From Tetrapyrgos nigripes (Eukaryota > Basidiomycota > Agaricomycetes > Agaricales > Campanellaceae): DNA of 64,000 nt. The stretch lies in contig JAACJM010000126.1 in NCBI GenBank assembly GCA_013368315.1, positions 1 to 64,000 on the forward strand. The letters run 5' to 3'. How positions within the stretch are numbered: position 1 is the stretch's first letter; the number at the start of each line of letters is the position of its first letter. Positions 10,798 through 23,482 of this stretch are shown piece after piece. The notes beneath the pieces are model-generated. The model saw nothing but the letters and a program-made list of their open reading frames with translations, did not search any database and was not told where the DNA came from. The position numbers and the translations under genes are program-made.

Positions 10798-12739
10798 GTG
10801 TTTGAATTAGAATTGAAAGAGTCAGATAGTTTGCGGCTTTAATAATTCGAAGATGTGGAGGAAATGTGTACCCTATCAGTCGTTAGAACTGTAGAGTCAG
10901 AGCGCAACTGGGGTCGGGATGAGGACCGCACAGGTCAAAGACTCACTGATGCGGTACTTAGGGAACCAACGACTCGCCAATCAAGAGGACAGGATTTGAA
11001 GCAGTCCCTGTCGTATTTTCGAGGATTCTATACGTCAAGTGGGATATAAATAAGAACTAGATTTTCCATTGGCTGGCTGTCTAGATCATGCTCACGACTC
11101 AAAGGATTACGCACCTGCAAGTGGCCCGCCGCTGGCGTGCTGTGGTTTGTCAAGCTTGCGCCGATATTGTCCTGTTACAGTGTCACAAGCGAGATCATGA
11201 TAGCGCAACGCCGAGATTGAGGCAGCTCTGGTAAGTGCAATGAGACTCGGAGTGACAACCAGTCAACTGTTGTGATGGGTTTGAAACTCCGTTCCATTTT
11301 TTCGGATGATCACGTTTTGCTTCTTCGTTCCACCATCATCTCGTTTTCTGGCAATCGGTCAATCAGAGAGCAGAAAGATGGAGCGAATCCTCATTTTCGA
11401 CCTGCTTTTACACGTAAATCTGATCAAAGTCGAAAATAACCCAAGTCTGAAGTTTTCGAGTTGTTTTCCACCTTCATACGAAGAGTTGGCGGAGAGTGAC
11501 TCATCCCTTCCATTTCGCATATGTACGTATCTCCAGGGACATTGTTCCTCGGTTTTATGTAGATAAGGTGCGTTTTGCTTTCATTTCGATGAATTCTTTG
11601 CTATCAGACTGAATCATTCGAGCCATCATCCACTGCGGAGGCTTATCAGGGAGAAACTTGATTGAAAGAGTCCCTTTAATACGGAGGAAGGGATTGGACA
11701 TACTCAAATACGTAAAATATCTCAAGGTATGGATCCTTTGTCGCATTGTACACTAGGGTCAAGGTCAAAGGAAGTGGGTAGGTTGACTTCCTTAGAAGAA
11801 GTCAGCCTTTCAATTCAGTCGTCAATTCAGTCCCAGGGGGCTTTGGCCTCGCTTCCGGTGTTATCTCTGTACTTTTCCAGGCTCTTCAGATAGGCCTGCG
11901 ATGACGTTGTTTCTTCAGGTCCGAGACTGAACATGATTTTCCCCAAGATCTGATGGACATACATCTCAGCGACGTCTGCTGTCTCGGGTCTTCATAACGC
12001 CACTATTGGACGCGCTGTTCACGTTTTTGTGAAACGAACCAGTTTCCAGTACCTACTTGGACGATGCGTTACCCTGAGCGTTTAGGGGACTCCTGCCATT
12101 GACTATTATAAGATTTATCTTTCTGGAATATTTTTACTATGAACTGACACTGGCAGATCTGGCAGATTGTCTCATCTACTACAGATTGGGCACAGGGTAT
12201 TCATTCGCAGCGTCCCTCAAACGCCACCGCACGACCAGCCAGCTCTATCCAAATGCCGACGAGAACATGCTATTAGATTAGGGATGTTACTTCAATTCTA
12301 CAAGGCTTCTCGTCCCAGTAGAATCTTCCATATCAGTTATCTGCAACACCAGACATGACGGCGCCTAGGGACAAGCTGCTTGCCCTTTGAACTGTATCCA
12401 GCTGGTGCGGACTGCTAGACTCCGACTCCTCCACTATGTTGATTCGAGGAGGGAGATCTAGTAGATCACATGGACTTAGACTCTTATGACACTCTCACGA
12501 ACAACGTCGCCATTGATGGAACCATGGGTATCAAGCGAACTCCGAATTTATATTGCCAAAAGGATGCCGTTTGTGTATTTGGTTTGCTGAACGCTTTATA
12601 AAGAGGAACGTGCGGATATACTCTTCACTACAAGACCCACGTCAAGTGTCGACATCGCTTCTCGTACTTATCCTGCTACCTTATCCCTTACGACCCCTTG
12701 TACCCATCCGCCGAAGAAGACACTCAATTGAGAACTCCA
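10798..12739. other. Intergenic, about 1.9 kb, no gene seen apart from one dispersed repeat
   Basis: Short frames on both strands lack family motifs and coherent splice sites. The only structured element noticed is the dispersed repeat at 11775-11860, listed separately. The promoter of the small Cys-rich gene at 12740 should lie at the right end. Confidence 0.4.
11775..11860 (+). repeat. Dispersed repeat, partner at 35572-35705
   Basis: The segment beginning 'gggtaggttgacttccttag' recurs at about 35576. Both continue through 'cagcctttcaattcagt', 'caattcagtccca' and 'cctcgcttcc', with small indels between. The two copies are in the same orientation. It is likely a relic of a short mobile element; no coding capacity is seen. 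Confidence 0.6.
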
Positions 12740-13201
12740 ATGTGCCAACAAATTGCGTAAGTTTGCATGCTGTTCGTGTATGTCGTTGCTCATCGTAGAC
12801 TTGTCTCACTTTCAGTGAAGGGACTAGATGGACAAGATGTGGTGTAGGTTCATGTGTCCTTCATTATTCGCCAGTTTGTATGACCCCAATGCAGCACTTT
12901 CAACGCCATCTTGTCGTCGCCATTCTTGATTGCAACAATCCTCGCTGTTCAAGAAGTTACGTCCATCCGCAAGGCTGTCGGGATCGTTCCTGCTTGCCAG
13001 TAAGTTCTTCACTATTTATCTTACCGTTGCATCATTTTCCGAGTGGCTCGCATCTTTGAACACGCTGATGATCACATGGGTGCTTTTGAACAGAATTTTG
13101 GACCCGAGATTCAGAGAGACATTGACAGCGTTGACGAATACTGCTTCGCATGCAGGGCAGCACAAGAACGAGCAGCACGTGGCTTAAGGCCACTGAGGTA
13201 G
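12740..13201 (+). CDS. Small Cys-rich protein of 85 residues, four exons
   Basis: Exons 12740-12756, 12816-12843, 12895-12999 and 13094-13201 join in frame with GT-AG introns of 59, 51 and 94 nt. The protein starts [15 protein letters not shown], continues [15 protein letters not shown], has further cysteines in [19 protein letters not shown], then [20 protein letters not shown]. Eight cysteines and several histidines suggest metal binding. I recall short fungal proteins with the same HFQRH and FGPEIQ blocks, but no function is known to me. Support is the in-frame splicing of four exons and the clear block structure; the first exon has only 17 nt and is the least certain part. Confidence 0.72.
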
Positions 13202-14041
13202 ACCGACGAGCCTGAAGATACGGAGTATTATGTCTGCTTACGATCTGCCAAGCATAGAATCCGGGAGTTTTAGGTAGTTTTCCTTGCTACATCCATTGGC
13301 ATTAGTGTTCTTGGGAGCGCCCCCGCCTCGTGCATGCTGTACGCTCGGAAAGTCTGTTATAGTCTAACATCTCCCTCGTGTGCTATTTCAGATCCTGTCC
13401 AAGAAATACGCTTGTCTTTCTACAGCTCATGTAGCTATCCCGGTGTACCATTGACCCTAGTGTCTCATGACACAAGCAAGTGAGAATGCCAGATAGCTAG
13501 CGCAATGATCAGAACCAACGAAGCGCTCACAGCCGATCCATCCGATCCACCCAGGAACGATATCACTCATTCTTGATCAAACGTGCGACCGCGAGCAGCC
13601 GCGAGCGTGGATGGGACCTAATGGCCTAGTTCTATCTCAAAGTTTCAAGAACCGTGATAAGCTAGATGTTGAAGATATAAGCAAGGTACCAGTTGGGGAT
13701 CGCCGCAACCTAAAGTTGTCCTCGTATGATCCGCCCGCTTCTGGTATTCAAACGATGACGAAGTCTCTCAGATTTTTTAGTTTCAGTATTGAAAGAGAGT
13801 TGAGAGTGAGATGGTGGAGATTGCTCAGACGGAGCTTCTTTCAGGCACGCAACATGTAGATTTGTCCGACCAAGATCATGCGGTGAGTATTGAAGTGACC
13901 TTCGTCTTCGAAGCCGGTCGAATGACAGACCGAACTTCTGATTACACGCAGTCATACAGCTGTAGATAAAAATAACGGACAGAAAAATCGAGAAAAAGAT
14001 ACTATACGCCTAAGCTAACTGCAACCAAGCTCTTAAGGAAA
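13202..14041. other. Intergenic, no gene seen
   Basis: This lies between the stop of the Cys-rich gene and the stop of the minus-strand transporter (convergent ends), so 3' UTRs are expected. Small frames on both strands do not resemble protein families. Confidence 0.4.
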
Positions 14042-16461
14042 TCAGAGGACATAGATGAAGTCTTCATTCTGTATGTCCGTCAAATCATCAAAGGCCTTAT
14101 CATTCCTCGCCTCCCCTTCATTCCCCTCAGAGTTTCCCTTCCGTTCGGAATATGAGTCGAGTGACCGATCAACAACCTTTCCTGCCTTCCCCAACCTCCT
14201 GCGAAGAGCTTCCTGCTGCTTGTTACGGAAAGCAAGGTACGCAGCGGTGACCACAGTGAGCACAGACAGCGCAATCCAGCAAATCATACTTTCGTACCAA
14301 AAGAGAGATACACGGCAACTTCAGCATCAGAAGGCAGCAAAGGGGAAAATGACGAACTTAGAGATAAGCCCTCGATGATAGTAAGGCTTTTCATCAGTGG
14401 TGTAAAGTTGCGGCCCAACGACCTTTTGATAAAGCATATCAGCGATAATGGCAAGTTCATGAAATATTTTAGGGTTGGCTTACATTTCCAGCGCATTGAG
14501 CAACGAATACTATCCCAGTCGTACAAAGCTTTTTCGTATGTCCGGCTGTATTCTGTGCACTCCATGCATAGAGCATTGGCTGAAGTCCAGTGAAAAAGGA
14601 TATCTGCAAAATAAGAAGTGAGATGGTAACCATCAGAGAACACAGAGTTTAAGACTGACAACATAATAGGAAGCTAACAGCTTGCCTCGCTCGTGTTTGT
14701 CTCTTCCCAGCGTTAATAAAGCAGCGACTCCTCCTATTGCTGGAATGCAGAGACAAAAAATAATCGGCCATTTGACTTTCAATTTCGTGGATATCCAGGC
14801 AGAGGCGAGCGTTACCACTACTTGAAGGAACGTGAAGGGAATGTTGAATAAGATTGTGTTAAATGAATCAAAGCCAAAGCTAGCTGCGATTCGAAGATGA
14901 GGATTAGTTCATCGCCAGCTACCTTGAAATCAGGTTGCATTTACCAATGATAAGGGGTCCGAAAGCACCTATCCCTCCGCTAGGTACGGTACAAAGAAAT
15001 AACAAGGAGAACCAAAGATAAGTTTTGAAATCCAAGAGAAGCTCCCAGACGTGCTCCCATTTCCAGACTTTGTTTTCAGTTCCCTGAAACGAAAGGCATT
15101 CGATGACTGAATACGAAACATTTCATTGAACGTACCTGGTTATTAGCCCTGACTCGTTCAAAAGCAATAATCTTCTCCTCTCGGGTCAAAAATTTCGCTT
15201 TTGCTGGGGAAACCGGGAGGACGAAGCTATCATGAGATGATGAGGACAACAAGCATAGGCGCATCCAAAATTAGAACAAAGGACTCACAACACAATCGGA
15301 GAGACTACTACCGTCAGAAGACCGATGAACAAGAAAATGACCTGCAGGGAAAGAAGATTGAAGCGGTCAGCATCGAGGCGTTTGTACAACAGAAGGAAAA
15401 AAATGCTCGACGGATAGATGACATTTCTGTACAAATGTGCTTCTGTAGTTTCTGCGAGCGATTTTTTTTTTTCGCGTGCAGAGATGGGGTAGTCACTTGA
15501 TAAGGCTGCAAGCGGTCACTTATATGACCCAAACCCCATGACAGTAGAGATCCTACCATCCCAGTAACTCCATTCATGGCCATCCACATTGAAAGCCTCA
15601 TGGTTTGTTCACGACGTCGCCACCACTGTTGAGCGAATCAGATGATGCTCTAGCTATACAAAAAAGTGTTCAGTACGTACCATTTGCGTGATAGTGATGA
15701 ATGCGGGAGCTAGAACGGTGTTGTTTTGAGAAGTCGACGAGAGCGTCGAAATTCCGAGTCACATATGTACATACCAACAGAAGCCTCAAAAACTCCGAGA
15801 AAGAATCGCGTAGTAACGAGACCCTTGAAATTATGAGCGGCAGCAGTGCTGGCAACGACAGCGCCCCACAAAAACACGTTGACGAAGACTGATAGAAAAG
15901 GATGGGCTTTCAGTCACAACGAGATCTGGATACTATCAAAGGAAGCAAACGTACGAAATTTGGGGATTGGGAGTTTCACAAGGAGATACGATGATATCGG
16001 CTGGCAAACGAGCTGCGCCAAATACACAATACTGGTTAACCACGAATACTGACTTCCAACAAGGTCTGTCGACCATAGATTCGAAACAAGGACGATTAGA
16101 CTCTGGGCGCCACCATGAGGACGATGGGCGACGTACGCGTAGCCTGCACAATTCCGAAAACCGAAGTATAGGATAGAGACGATTTGTCCAACTGCTGCAG
16201 GAAGTAAACGAGCAACACCACGGGCATGACCCAAAAGTCAATTTTGCGAAGCACCCTGCGATCTTCCTCTTCGCTAACTTCGTAGTGCGCACTCCCATCT
16301 TGAAGAATTTCAAGGGCGGCGTCGCCTGCACCTACATTTTTGGTGGTGGAAGGTCCAGGTGCCGGCAATCCATCTTCCTTCTCGGAAGTCTCGATTCGCA
16401 CTTCATCAGCTTCAATTTCTTTGCCAATAGAGTCGACGGATGGTTCTCTAGATGTAGCCAT
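14042..16461 (-). CDS. MFS transporter of the anion:cation symporter (Dal5/allantoate permease-like) family, 12 exons
   Basis: A plasma-membrane or organellar carrier for organic anions or vitamins; the substrate cannot be read. Twelve exons on the minus strand (16461-16137, 16065-15955, 15888-15775, 15709-15681, 15625-15497, 15341-15289, 15226-15136, 15083-14945, 14883-14663, 14603-14484, 14422-14358, 14318-14042) join in frame to 557 residues. Family marks in order: LQQLDKSSLSY, THLVGSQYSWLTS, TTRFFLGVFEASVAPAFI, QMWWRRREQTMR, PSGGIGAFGPLIIGSFGFD, and a soluble basic/acidic tail. About 12 membrane segments and a 95-residue cytosolic N-terminus fit the family. One donor (after 14663, GTTGTC) is weak. 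It is divergent from the oxidoreductase at 16732, with about 270 bp between starts, so they may share regulation. Confidence 0.9.
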
Positions 16462-16731
16462 TGGAAGTTTGTAGAAGGAGATCGTGGGTCCGCCTATCCA
16501 AAACAGTCAGTTTTAAGAGGCCATCTTCAACGTAGGGCCACATGAGCCGTTTTGGTCTCCTGGTAGATCATGGGATGGACAAAAGAGGCAAATCGACAAA
16601 GCGGGAGAGTAGCGGAGTGATCAGAGGCTCGGGCCTGCAAGGCAGCACGGTCCGCCATCATCCGCCCAGGCTGAAAGAGCAGTTTAGGTACCTTCTCGTC
16701 CTTCATCTCAGCTCACAGCCTTTTACGATTC

Positions 16732-18370
16732 ATGGTTTCCCCATCTTCTAAGCCTCTTGGTGGCCGCACCGCAATAGTGGGTACGGGTCACCGTGCAGCT
16801 ATGTTCGTCCACGGAATCGTAGAACGTCCATCAACAAGCCAAGTCGTTGCCCTATGCGAGCCCAATTCGATACGAGCCAAGTATTACAACGATCTTCTTG
16901 CTTCGCTAGGAGCACCTACAGTGCCGGTCTATAAGCCTGAAGAGTTCAAGGATATGTTGGAGAAAGAGAAGGTGGAGACGGTTGTAGTGACATGCGTTGA
17001 TGCGCTGCATCATTTGTATATCATTCCAGCACTGGAGGCAGGAGGTAAGTGTTCCTTCATGAAATTTGGGTTAGAAGTCTCAATAGACGACTATAATAGT
17101 GCGAGTACTCACAGAAAAACCTATGACGACGAACAAAGAGAATTGTAAAGCGATTTTGGATACAGTTGAGCGGACAGGAAGACATTTGACGGTAACTTTC
17201 AATTATCGGTACGAAGGCTGCTACACCGCCAGGCGTTGTCTGACCAAGAAAGATACCCCAAACAGATATAACCCTGTACATGAACTTGTCAAACGGACGA
17301 TAGCTGAAGGCAAAATTGGAGAAGGTACTCTCCGGAAGCTCGTCATGCGCGTCTCTTTCTCAACTCCTTATTACAGTTCTTTCTGTCCATTTTGAATGGC
17401 TCCTCGATACCGTTCATGGAGCGGATTACTTTCGCCGTTGGCATCGTCTCAAATCATCTTCTGGAGGTCTAATGATCCACAAGTCTGGACATCACTTCGA
17501 TTTGATGAATTGGTGGCTTGATTCGTCTCCAGTGACGGTTGCTGGGATGGGACGACTAGCATTCTATGGTGAGCAGAATGGAAAGAAGCATGGTTGGGTC
17601 AAGGGAGATTTCGAAAGAGCCAGAGATAGTGAAGTCGCGAAAAATGATCCATTTGCGTTGAAGTTGGAAGAGGACGAGACGTTGATACGTTTATATGCTG
17701 AAGCAGAGGTTGAGGATGGGTACCATAGGGACCAAAACGTGAGTCTATGTCATGTAGAGCATAGGACGAGACTTACCCTGGTGCTAGGTTTTCGCTCCAT
17801 CCACGTCAGATAAAGCGATATCTATAGAGGACGATATGGCCCTTCTCGTTCGCTATCGCTCCGGCGCGACTATGACATACCATCTCACTGCGTATTCTCC
17901 ATGGGAGGGCTACCATGTCATGTTCAACGGATCCCGCGGCCGACTTGAACTAAACGTATGTGAGTCTCAATTCCGCCTGTTTTCTACGTCAGAAAATGCG
18001 ATGAGTGGGCTGGTCCATGGAACCGGATCGCTTCCACATGTGGGAGAGACGAGCGTCACTCTTCATCCTTTATGGGAGAAGCCGAAAACTTTGGAGATTG
18101 AGGTCGATCACGGTGCACATGGGGGTGGAGATAAACGCATGTTGAGCGTGTTGTTTGGGCCAAGGGAAGGTGTGTCTTCTTAAAAACAGGTTTATGAACT
18201 TAGAGGCCCACTTCTTAATAGGGGAGGTAGTCGACACCGGAGACGCGTCCAAACAGAGTGCAGACGAAAAGGACGGAGCGAGAGCTTTGGCAGTCGGATT
18301 GGCAGCAAATGAAAGCTTCAGAACTGGTCAGTTTGTTGAGATAGAGAGTCTAGGATTAGGGGAGTTATGA
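16732..18370 (+). CDS. Gfo/Idh/MocA-family NAD(P)-dependent oxidoreductase, six exons
   Basis: Exons 16732-17044, 17100-17208, 17266-17324, 17377-17738, 17788-18169 and 18222-18370 give 457 residues. The N-terminal Rossmann fold shows TAIVGTGHRAAMFVHG. The catalytic lysine motif is present (LTEKPMTTN), and GGLMIHKSGHHFDLMNWW matches the conserved Lys/His/Asp block of the substrate domain. The family oxidises or reduces sugars and similar polyols; this member's substrate is unknown. Introns are 49-57 nt. A possible 37-nt intron inside exon 5 near 17958 would bring in a stop and was not used. Divergent from the transporter gene, so the two could act together on an organic substrate (inference). 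Confidence 0.9.
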
Positions 18371-18558
18371 TTCACCTTTGTAAATAAGTATCTCCAAGTC
18401 TGTACGGTCAACTAGGTGCAAGCAGGTGCAAGTCAGAAGAAAGAAGAAAATACCACGTGGTCGCGACGCTGATTTTGTCAATATTTGGCAAGAGCCTCTA
18501 CCTCTTTTTTTCTAACCACCATCACGCCGCCAGCTACTCTTCTCGGTTGTTCTTGATC

Positions 18559-20002
18559 ATGCCGAACAGGAGAGCACAGAGGGAAAGAGCCAAGCGCAAA
18601 AAATCGAGCACTTTGCACGGCTTTCAGAATCTACCGAACGAAGTCGTTCTAGAGATTATGAAGTTGGCATCTCAGAATGTCCATGCTTCACTATTGAGCA
18701 CTTGCAAATCGTTCTATCAACTTGGAAGATCCTCATTGTATCGGTCGCTTTGGATCATAAGCCCCTACGCTTTCACTCGTCTAGGATCCACCTTCGAAGC
18801 TAACGAAAACCTTGCAACGCATGTACGAACTCTCAAAATGACGTTTTCTGGGACAGCTTTGTAAGTTAGATATGTTTTGACTGCTGGAATCTCTTCGCTC
18901 TCTTCCAAGTATGCTGATACCCCACTCCATCAGCTCCCAATTCGACGTGCGGATCAGTCTTTTGGGATTCGAGCAGACTTTGCGGTCGATGTGCAACCTC
19001 GAAGACTTGCAATTATATCTAGAGGAATATCAGTATCTGATATTCATGTACCCGAGCACAACCTTTGCTTCACTCGAGTTACCTAGACTCAAGTCATTCT
19101 CCATCTTAATGTGCGACATATTCTACAGCTCTTATCACCTGGTCTTGGAATTGCTGAGGAAACATCCTCATATCCAACATTTATCCATTCTCCGGAAACC
19201 ACCTTTTTCTCCTCTTGATTTCCATTACTCAGGCACTAAAAACATTGAGCCATTCGACCTACCAGCCCTTCGCTCTTATCAGGGGCCTATGAGCATATTC
19301 AAACACTTTGTATCCAACGTTCCCTCCTTGTCCTCCCTCGTCCTCGACATCACACATGACGATCCAGGGGAAATAATTCCGCAACTGGTCTTACTTAATG
19401 GGCTGGAGAAGCGATGGGCGAAGACGGATTCGGAGCTCTCCAGCCCTAGGTTATCTGTCGACTTGCTGGTGTCTCTAGGGGACCATCCCTTCAGCCAATT
19501 GTTGGAGACTGCTATTATACATCTTCCCAAAGACCTCCAGAATCTAACTATCCGTTGCACAACGTTATTCTCCGAACCGGATCTGATGCATGCCGTGAGT
19601 AGTATTCCACTTCATTTTAGCTATCCGACTTTACGCTGAAAGTTGATATCAGTCTTGTATGGCCGACTTATCTGGCGTCACTTTATCCAACTTTCCGAAA
19701 TTAAGAAAGTTCGGGGTGCTATTTGCTATGCACAGTGTCAACAAGGTGCTTTCCAGCGGCGGTCAGAGCGACGGTAAGTTTTGGGAAGCTGCCCTTCAAG
19801 CTGTGAAGGCCATAGGCAGTGATTGTCCATCTCTGGAAGAAATTACGCTTTGTGAGTTTCGTCTTCTGGTTCTTGCATCCTTAGATGTATTCATGCAATT
19901 CTCGTAGGTGGTTGCGTATATCAAAGGTCCGCGAGTAAGGAGGACGAATGGTTGGATACGAGAACTGGGAGGTTGTGTAGATTTGTCTACAATGATGGAT
20001 GA
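18559..20002 (+). CDS. F-box domain protein, four exons
   Basis: Exons 18559-18860, 18934-19594, 19653-19851 and 19908-20002 give 418 residues. After a basic start (NRRAQRERAKRKKS) the F-box reads FQNLPNEVVLEIMKLASQN then LLSTCKSFYQLGRSSLYRSL, as in the large fungal F-box families that recruit substrates to SCF ubiquitin ligases through Skp1. The rest has leucine-rich stretches typical of the substrate side (LPRLKSFSIL, LPALRSYQG, LSSLVLDI, LPKDLQNLTI). The frame stays open 34 codons upstream to 18457, but that part is hydrophobic; the start at 18559 gives a normal N-terminus. Confidence 0.85.
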
Positions 20003-20544
20003 GTCAATATGAACAAAATCCTATACGGAAGCCTGCTCAAGACACAATTACGGCCGTTGGTCGACCTCATAGTCCTGCTAATTATAACAAAGATCGAGTC
20101 ACTTCCTTGAAGTGACGTGGGCGCACTCAGTGCCTGCCAGTGCTCTAGTGTCCATAGCTGTCCAAGAGCCGTTACGATGGACGTGGCTAATATGTGTCTT
20201 GATATGACCAGAAAATTCCATGAATTTTTGAAATGAAAGCTGTGAATTCTGACTCAAATTTACCTTGTTGCACCAAGTGATTTGATTTCATGTCACGGGC
20301 GCTCGAAATAGTGCAGATAGGGGATAGCTTGTACCGCCGACAGTGGACACGTACTTGCTGGTTTGTATACGTGTATCATCTCGAGCGTTTTGTTCTCGTT
20401 TCCGGATGCGATGGCGGGCGGCGGGACTTGACTCGTGTCGCTTTGAGAGGGTATAAATATCCAGGCGCTCAACTACTTCACCTTCAGATCCTCACCAGTT
20501 GATCAACTCTATCTTAGTCTATCTTCCAAGAACATCTCAACGCA
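20003..20544. other. Intergenic region holding the Arf promoter
   Basis: No coding sequence seen. The right end holds a TATA-like box about 93 bp before the Arf start. Confidence 0.5.
20451..20460 (+). promoter_or_regulatory. TATA-like box upstream of the Arf-like gene
   Basis: 'gtataaatat' lies about 90 bp before the ATG at 20545. That distance allows a transcription start roughly 30 bp downstream of the box and a short 5' UTR, which is plausible for a fungal promoter. Confidence 0.45.
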
Positions 20545-21416
<872 letters not shown>

Positions 21417-21859
21417 AAGCGTAGTTTTTTTGACGTCCTACTTTTATTATGCTTCACTCTGAATGATTTTCTCTCAGTCATAGTACACTATACTCCTTGG
21501 GACTCTGCTCCCAATTATCTACTTACTGTGCAAAATAAATATTGACTCGAGTACTTGTAACATTAGTGGCGCTCATACAGTGCCCATAGGTATTTATGAA
21601 TACAACATTTATACTGCTCGCTCAGAAATATGGCATTATAAAGGAGCTACAAGGACTCTCGTGTTTAATTCTGTCCGAATAGACGTCCAGACGAAAGTGC
21701 CTCGCGCCGCGAGTCGCGCAACTGAACTCATCGCGTCGTGGTCACGACCTACACGTGCTGCACTGCCACGTCAGACCATCTTTTTCCGGGATCCACCTCA
21801 CCAACTACTTTTTGCTCCTTCTAAGTTCTCTTCCAGAGCAAACGCTGGTCACATCTAAC

Positions 21860-22439
21860 ATGGGTGTCTTCTCAAATAAACCCCTCAATCAATCGTCTTT
21901 CAACCGTACAATCTCCAAGTATCCAGCTCTCTTTGGGATCCCTTTTATCCTGCTCATGGTAGGCGCGTCCTACGGAATGACACCCTTCACGCAAACGAGG
22001 TATGATTTGCATGATCAAAAGGTTAAGCAGGTGAGTATGCGTTCTGAGCTCTGGCTGAGTTTCGGAGGCGTTTTGCTGTTTTTGGGCATTGACTGACGAG
22101 TCTATGTCGATATGTAGGTGACGAAGGAGCAAGAGCTAGGCTTGGCCAAGGACAGGAAGAAGTTTGATATACGAGAGGAGTATTTCGTGCGTGTTTTACT
22201 CGCTCTTTCTTCTGTTTCCTTGGTACAGTCTCCCCTCCCCGATACACCTTCAACTTTCTGGCCTCTGCGTAAACCCGAATAATCGCTAACATTACCAACA
22301 GAAACTCTCTGCGGCAGCAGACGAAGATTGGGAACCCAAACGTATTGCAAGACCCAAAGACGTTCCCGAGTGGGGTGTTGCGCCTACTAGGGAAGAGCGT
22401 TTTCCTGACCAGGTGCCGCCAGAATCAAAGAAGAACTAG
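21860..22439 (+). CDS. COX16: Cytochrome c oxidase assembly protein Cox16, three exons
   Basis: Exons 21860-22030, 22118-22186 and 22302-22439 give 125 residues. One membrane segment (YPALFGIPFILLMVGASYGM) is followed by the Cox16 pattern: TPFTQTRYDLHDQKVKQ, then KFDIREEYF and the C-terminal DWEPKRIARPKDVPEWGV. Cox16 is an inner mitochondrial membrane factor needed to assemble complex IV, helping copper and Cox2/Cox1 module assembly. The length is close to that of fungal homologues as I recall them. The gene follows the Arf with about 440 bp between, in the same orientation. Confidence 0.92.
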
Positions 22440-23482
22440 GACGTTGTGCACCTCTAGAAGTCCCGTCGCGTCGAGATTATGCAGGAGCGGCAGTGCGACT
22501 ATATCATGCACGATCCCTCGATTTCTCCTGTTGGATGACTGGTATTACCGTGACGAGCTCAGTCCTCATTATGTTGTCAGACTGCACTATGTCTCTCATC
22601 AAGCGAGCGTTCCACGAGCTGGTTAGATAGGAATACGTATGCTACCCTGGCTTCTCCTAAGACGAACAGAGAACGCTGGTCTTGAAGAGGAGCGGGCTTG
22701 TTGTTGGACCTGCTGCTGAGCATATCGGAGTGGCAATGGTTTACAGCTCCTGGGTCCGCAGATTAGTGCCCGCCTGTCTCAGGAGGAGGTAGTATGCAAT
22801 GTAGAGTAGCACCGTTAGGTGTGGTTACTAAACTGGCTGGTCGGTGTAGCTAATGGGTACTGCAGCAATGCCTGGTATCCTCGCCTGTACTTCTGCTTCC
22901 TACTCGTTTATACAATCATATCGCTTGCAAAACTGTCTGGAAAAAAAAAACAGACTCTCGTAATACTAAACTTTACTTCGATACAAACTCCGACTTCCTG
23001 GAGTGCCTTCGGAGTACAAGCTAAATACAAACTCCGCTACACTTTGGATTCCAGACTTCTCAGTCTAGCCTTGACAGCATTCTTTCTTAACCATCATATT
23101 CCTCCAACGTTCCTCTTTCCAGTCTTCCACTTGTTGTCCACCATTTCGCATCTTCGCTGGCGTCTTCAAGTCTGAGTTCCTATGTGCCCAGAAACTAGAA
23201 TACAATTATCTGCTAGCGCGGCCTTGGATACCTAGCAACGCGAGGACAAAAAGAAGAAAAATAAGGAGGTTGGATGGAAAACAACAACTCAATTGCGAAG
23301 GGTTGGTATGGGACCTAGTGGGTGCTAAGGTCTCCGTGAAGGATGATGGTCGGTACGTCGCTTATGTGAGTGCTTCCTTTTCCGTTTTGTCTTTGTTCTT
23401 TGAGACGCGTCATGCCACTCTCCGAGGGTCCAAAATTGTCATTAATAATTTGCTTTTCTTTCTCTCACACTTCCACCATCTC
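22440..23482. other. Intergenic or 5' region of the AT-hook gene
   Basis: An open frame from 23270 runs in phase into the first exon of the next gene, and a good donor-like site follows at about 23365, so an extra upstream exon is possible. Nothing else was recognised. Confidence 0.4.

Noticed and set aside
17958..17995. A 37-nt intron in the oxidoreductase (GTATGT...CAG)
   Set aside because: It is too short and removing it brings a stop in frame; the unspliced frame matches the family.
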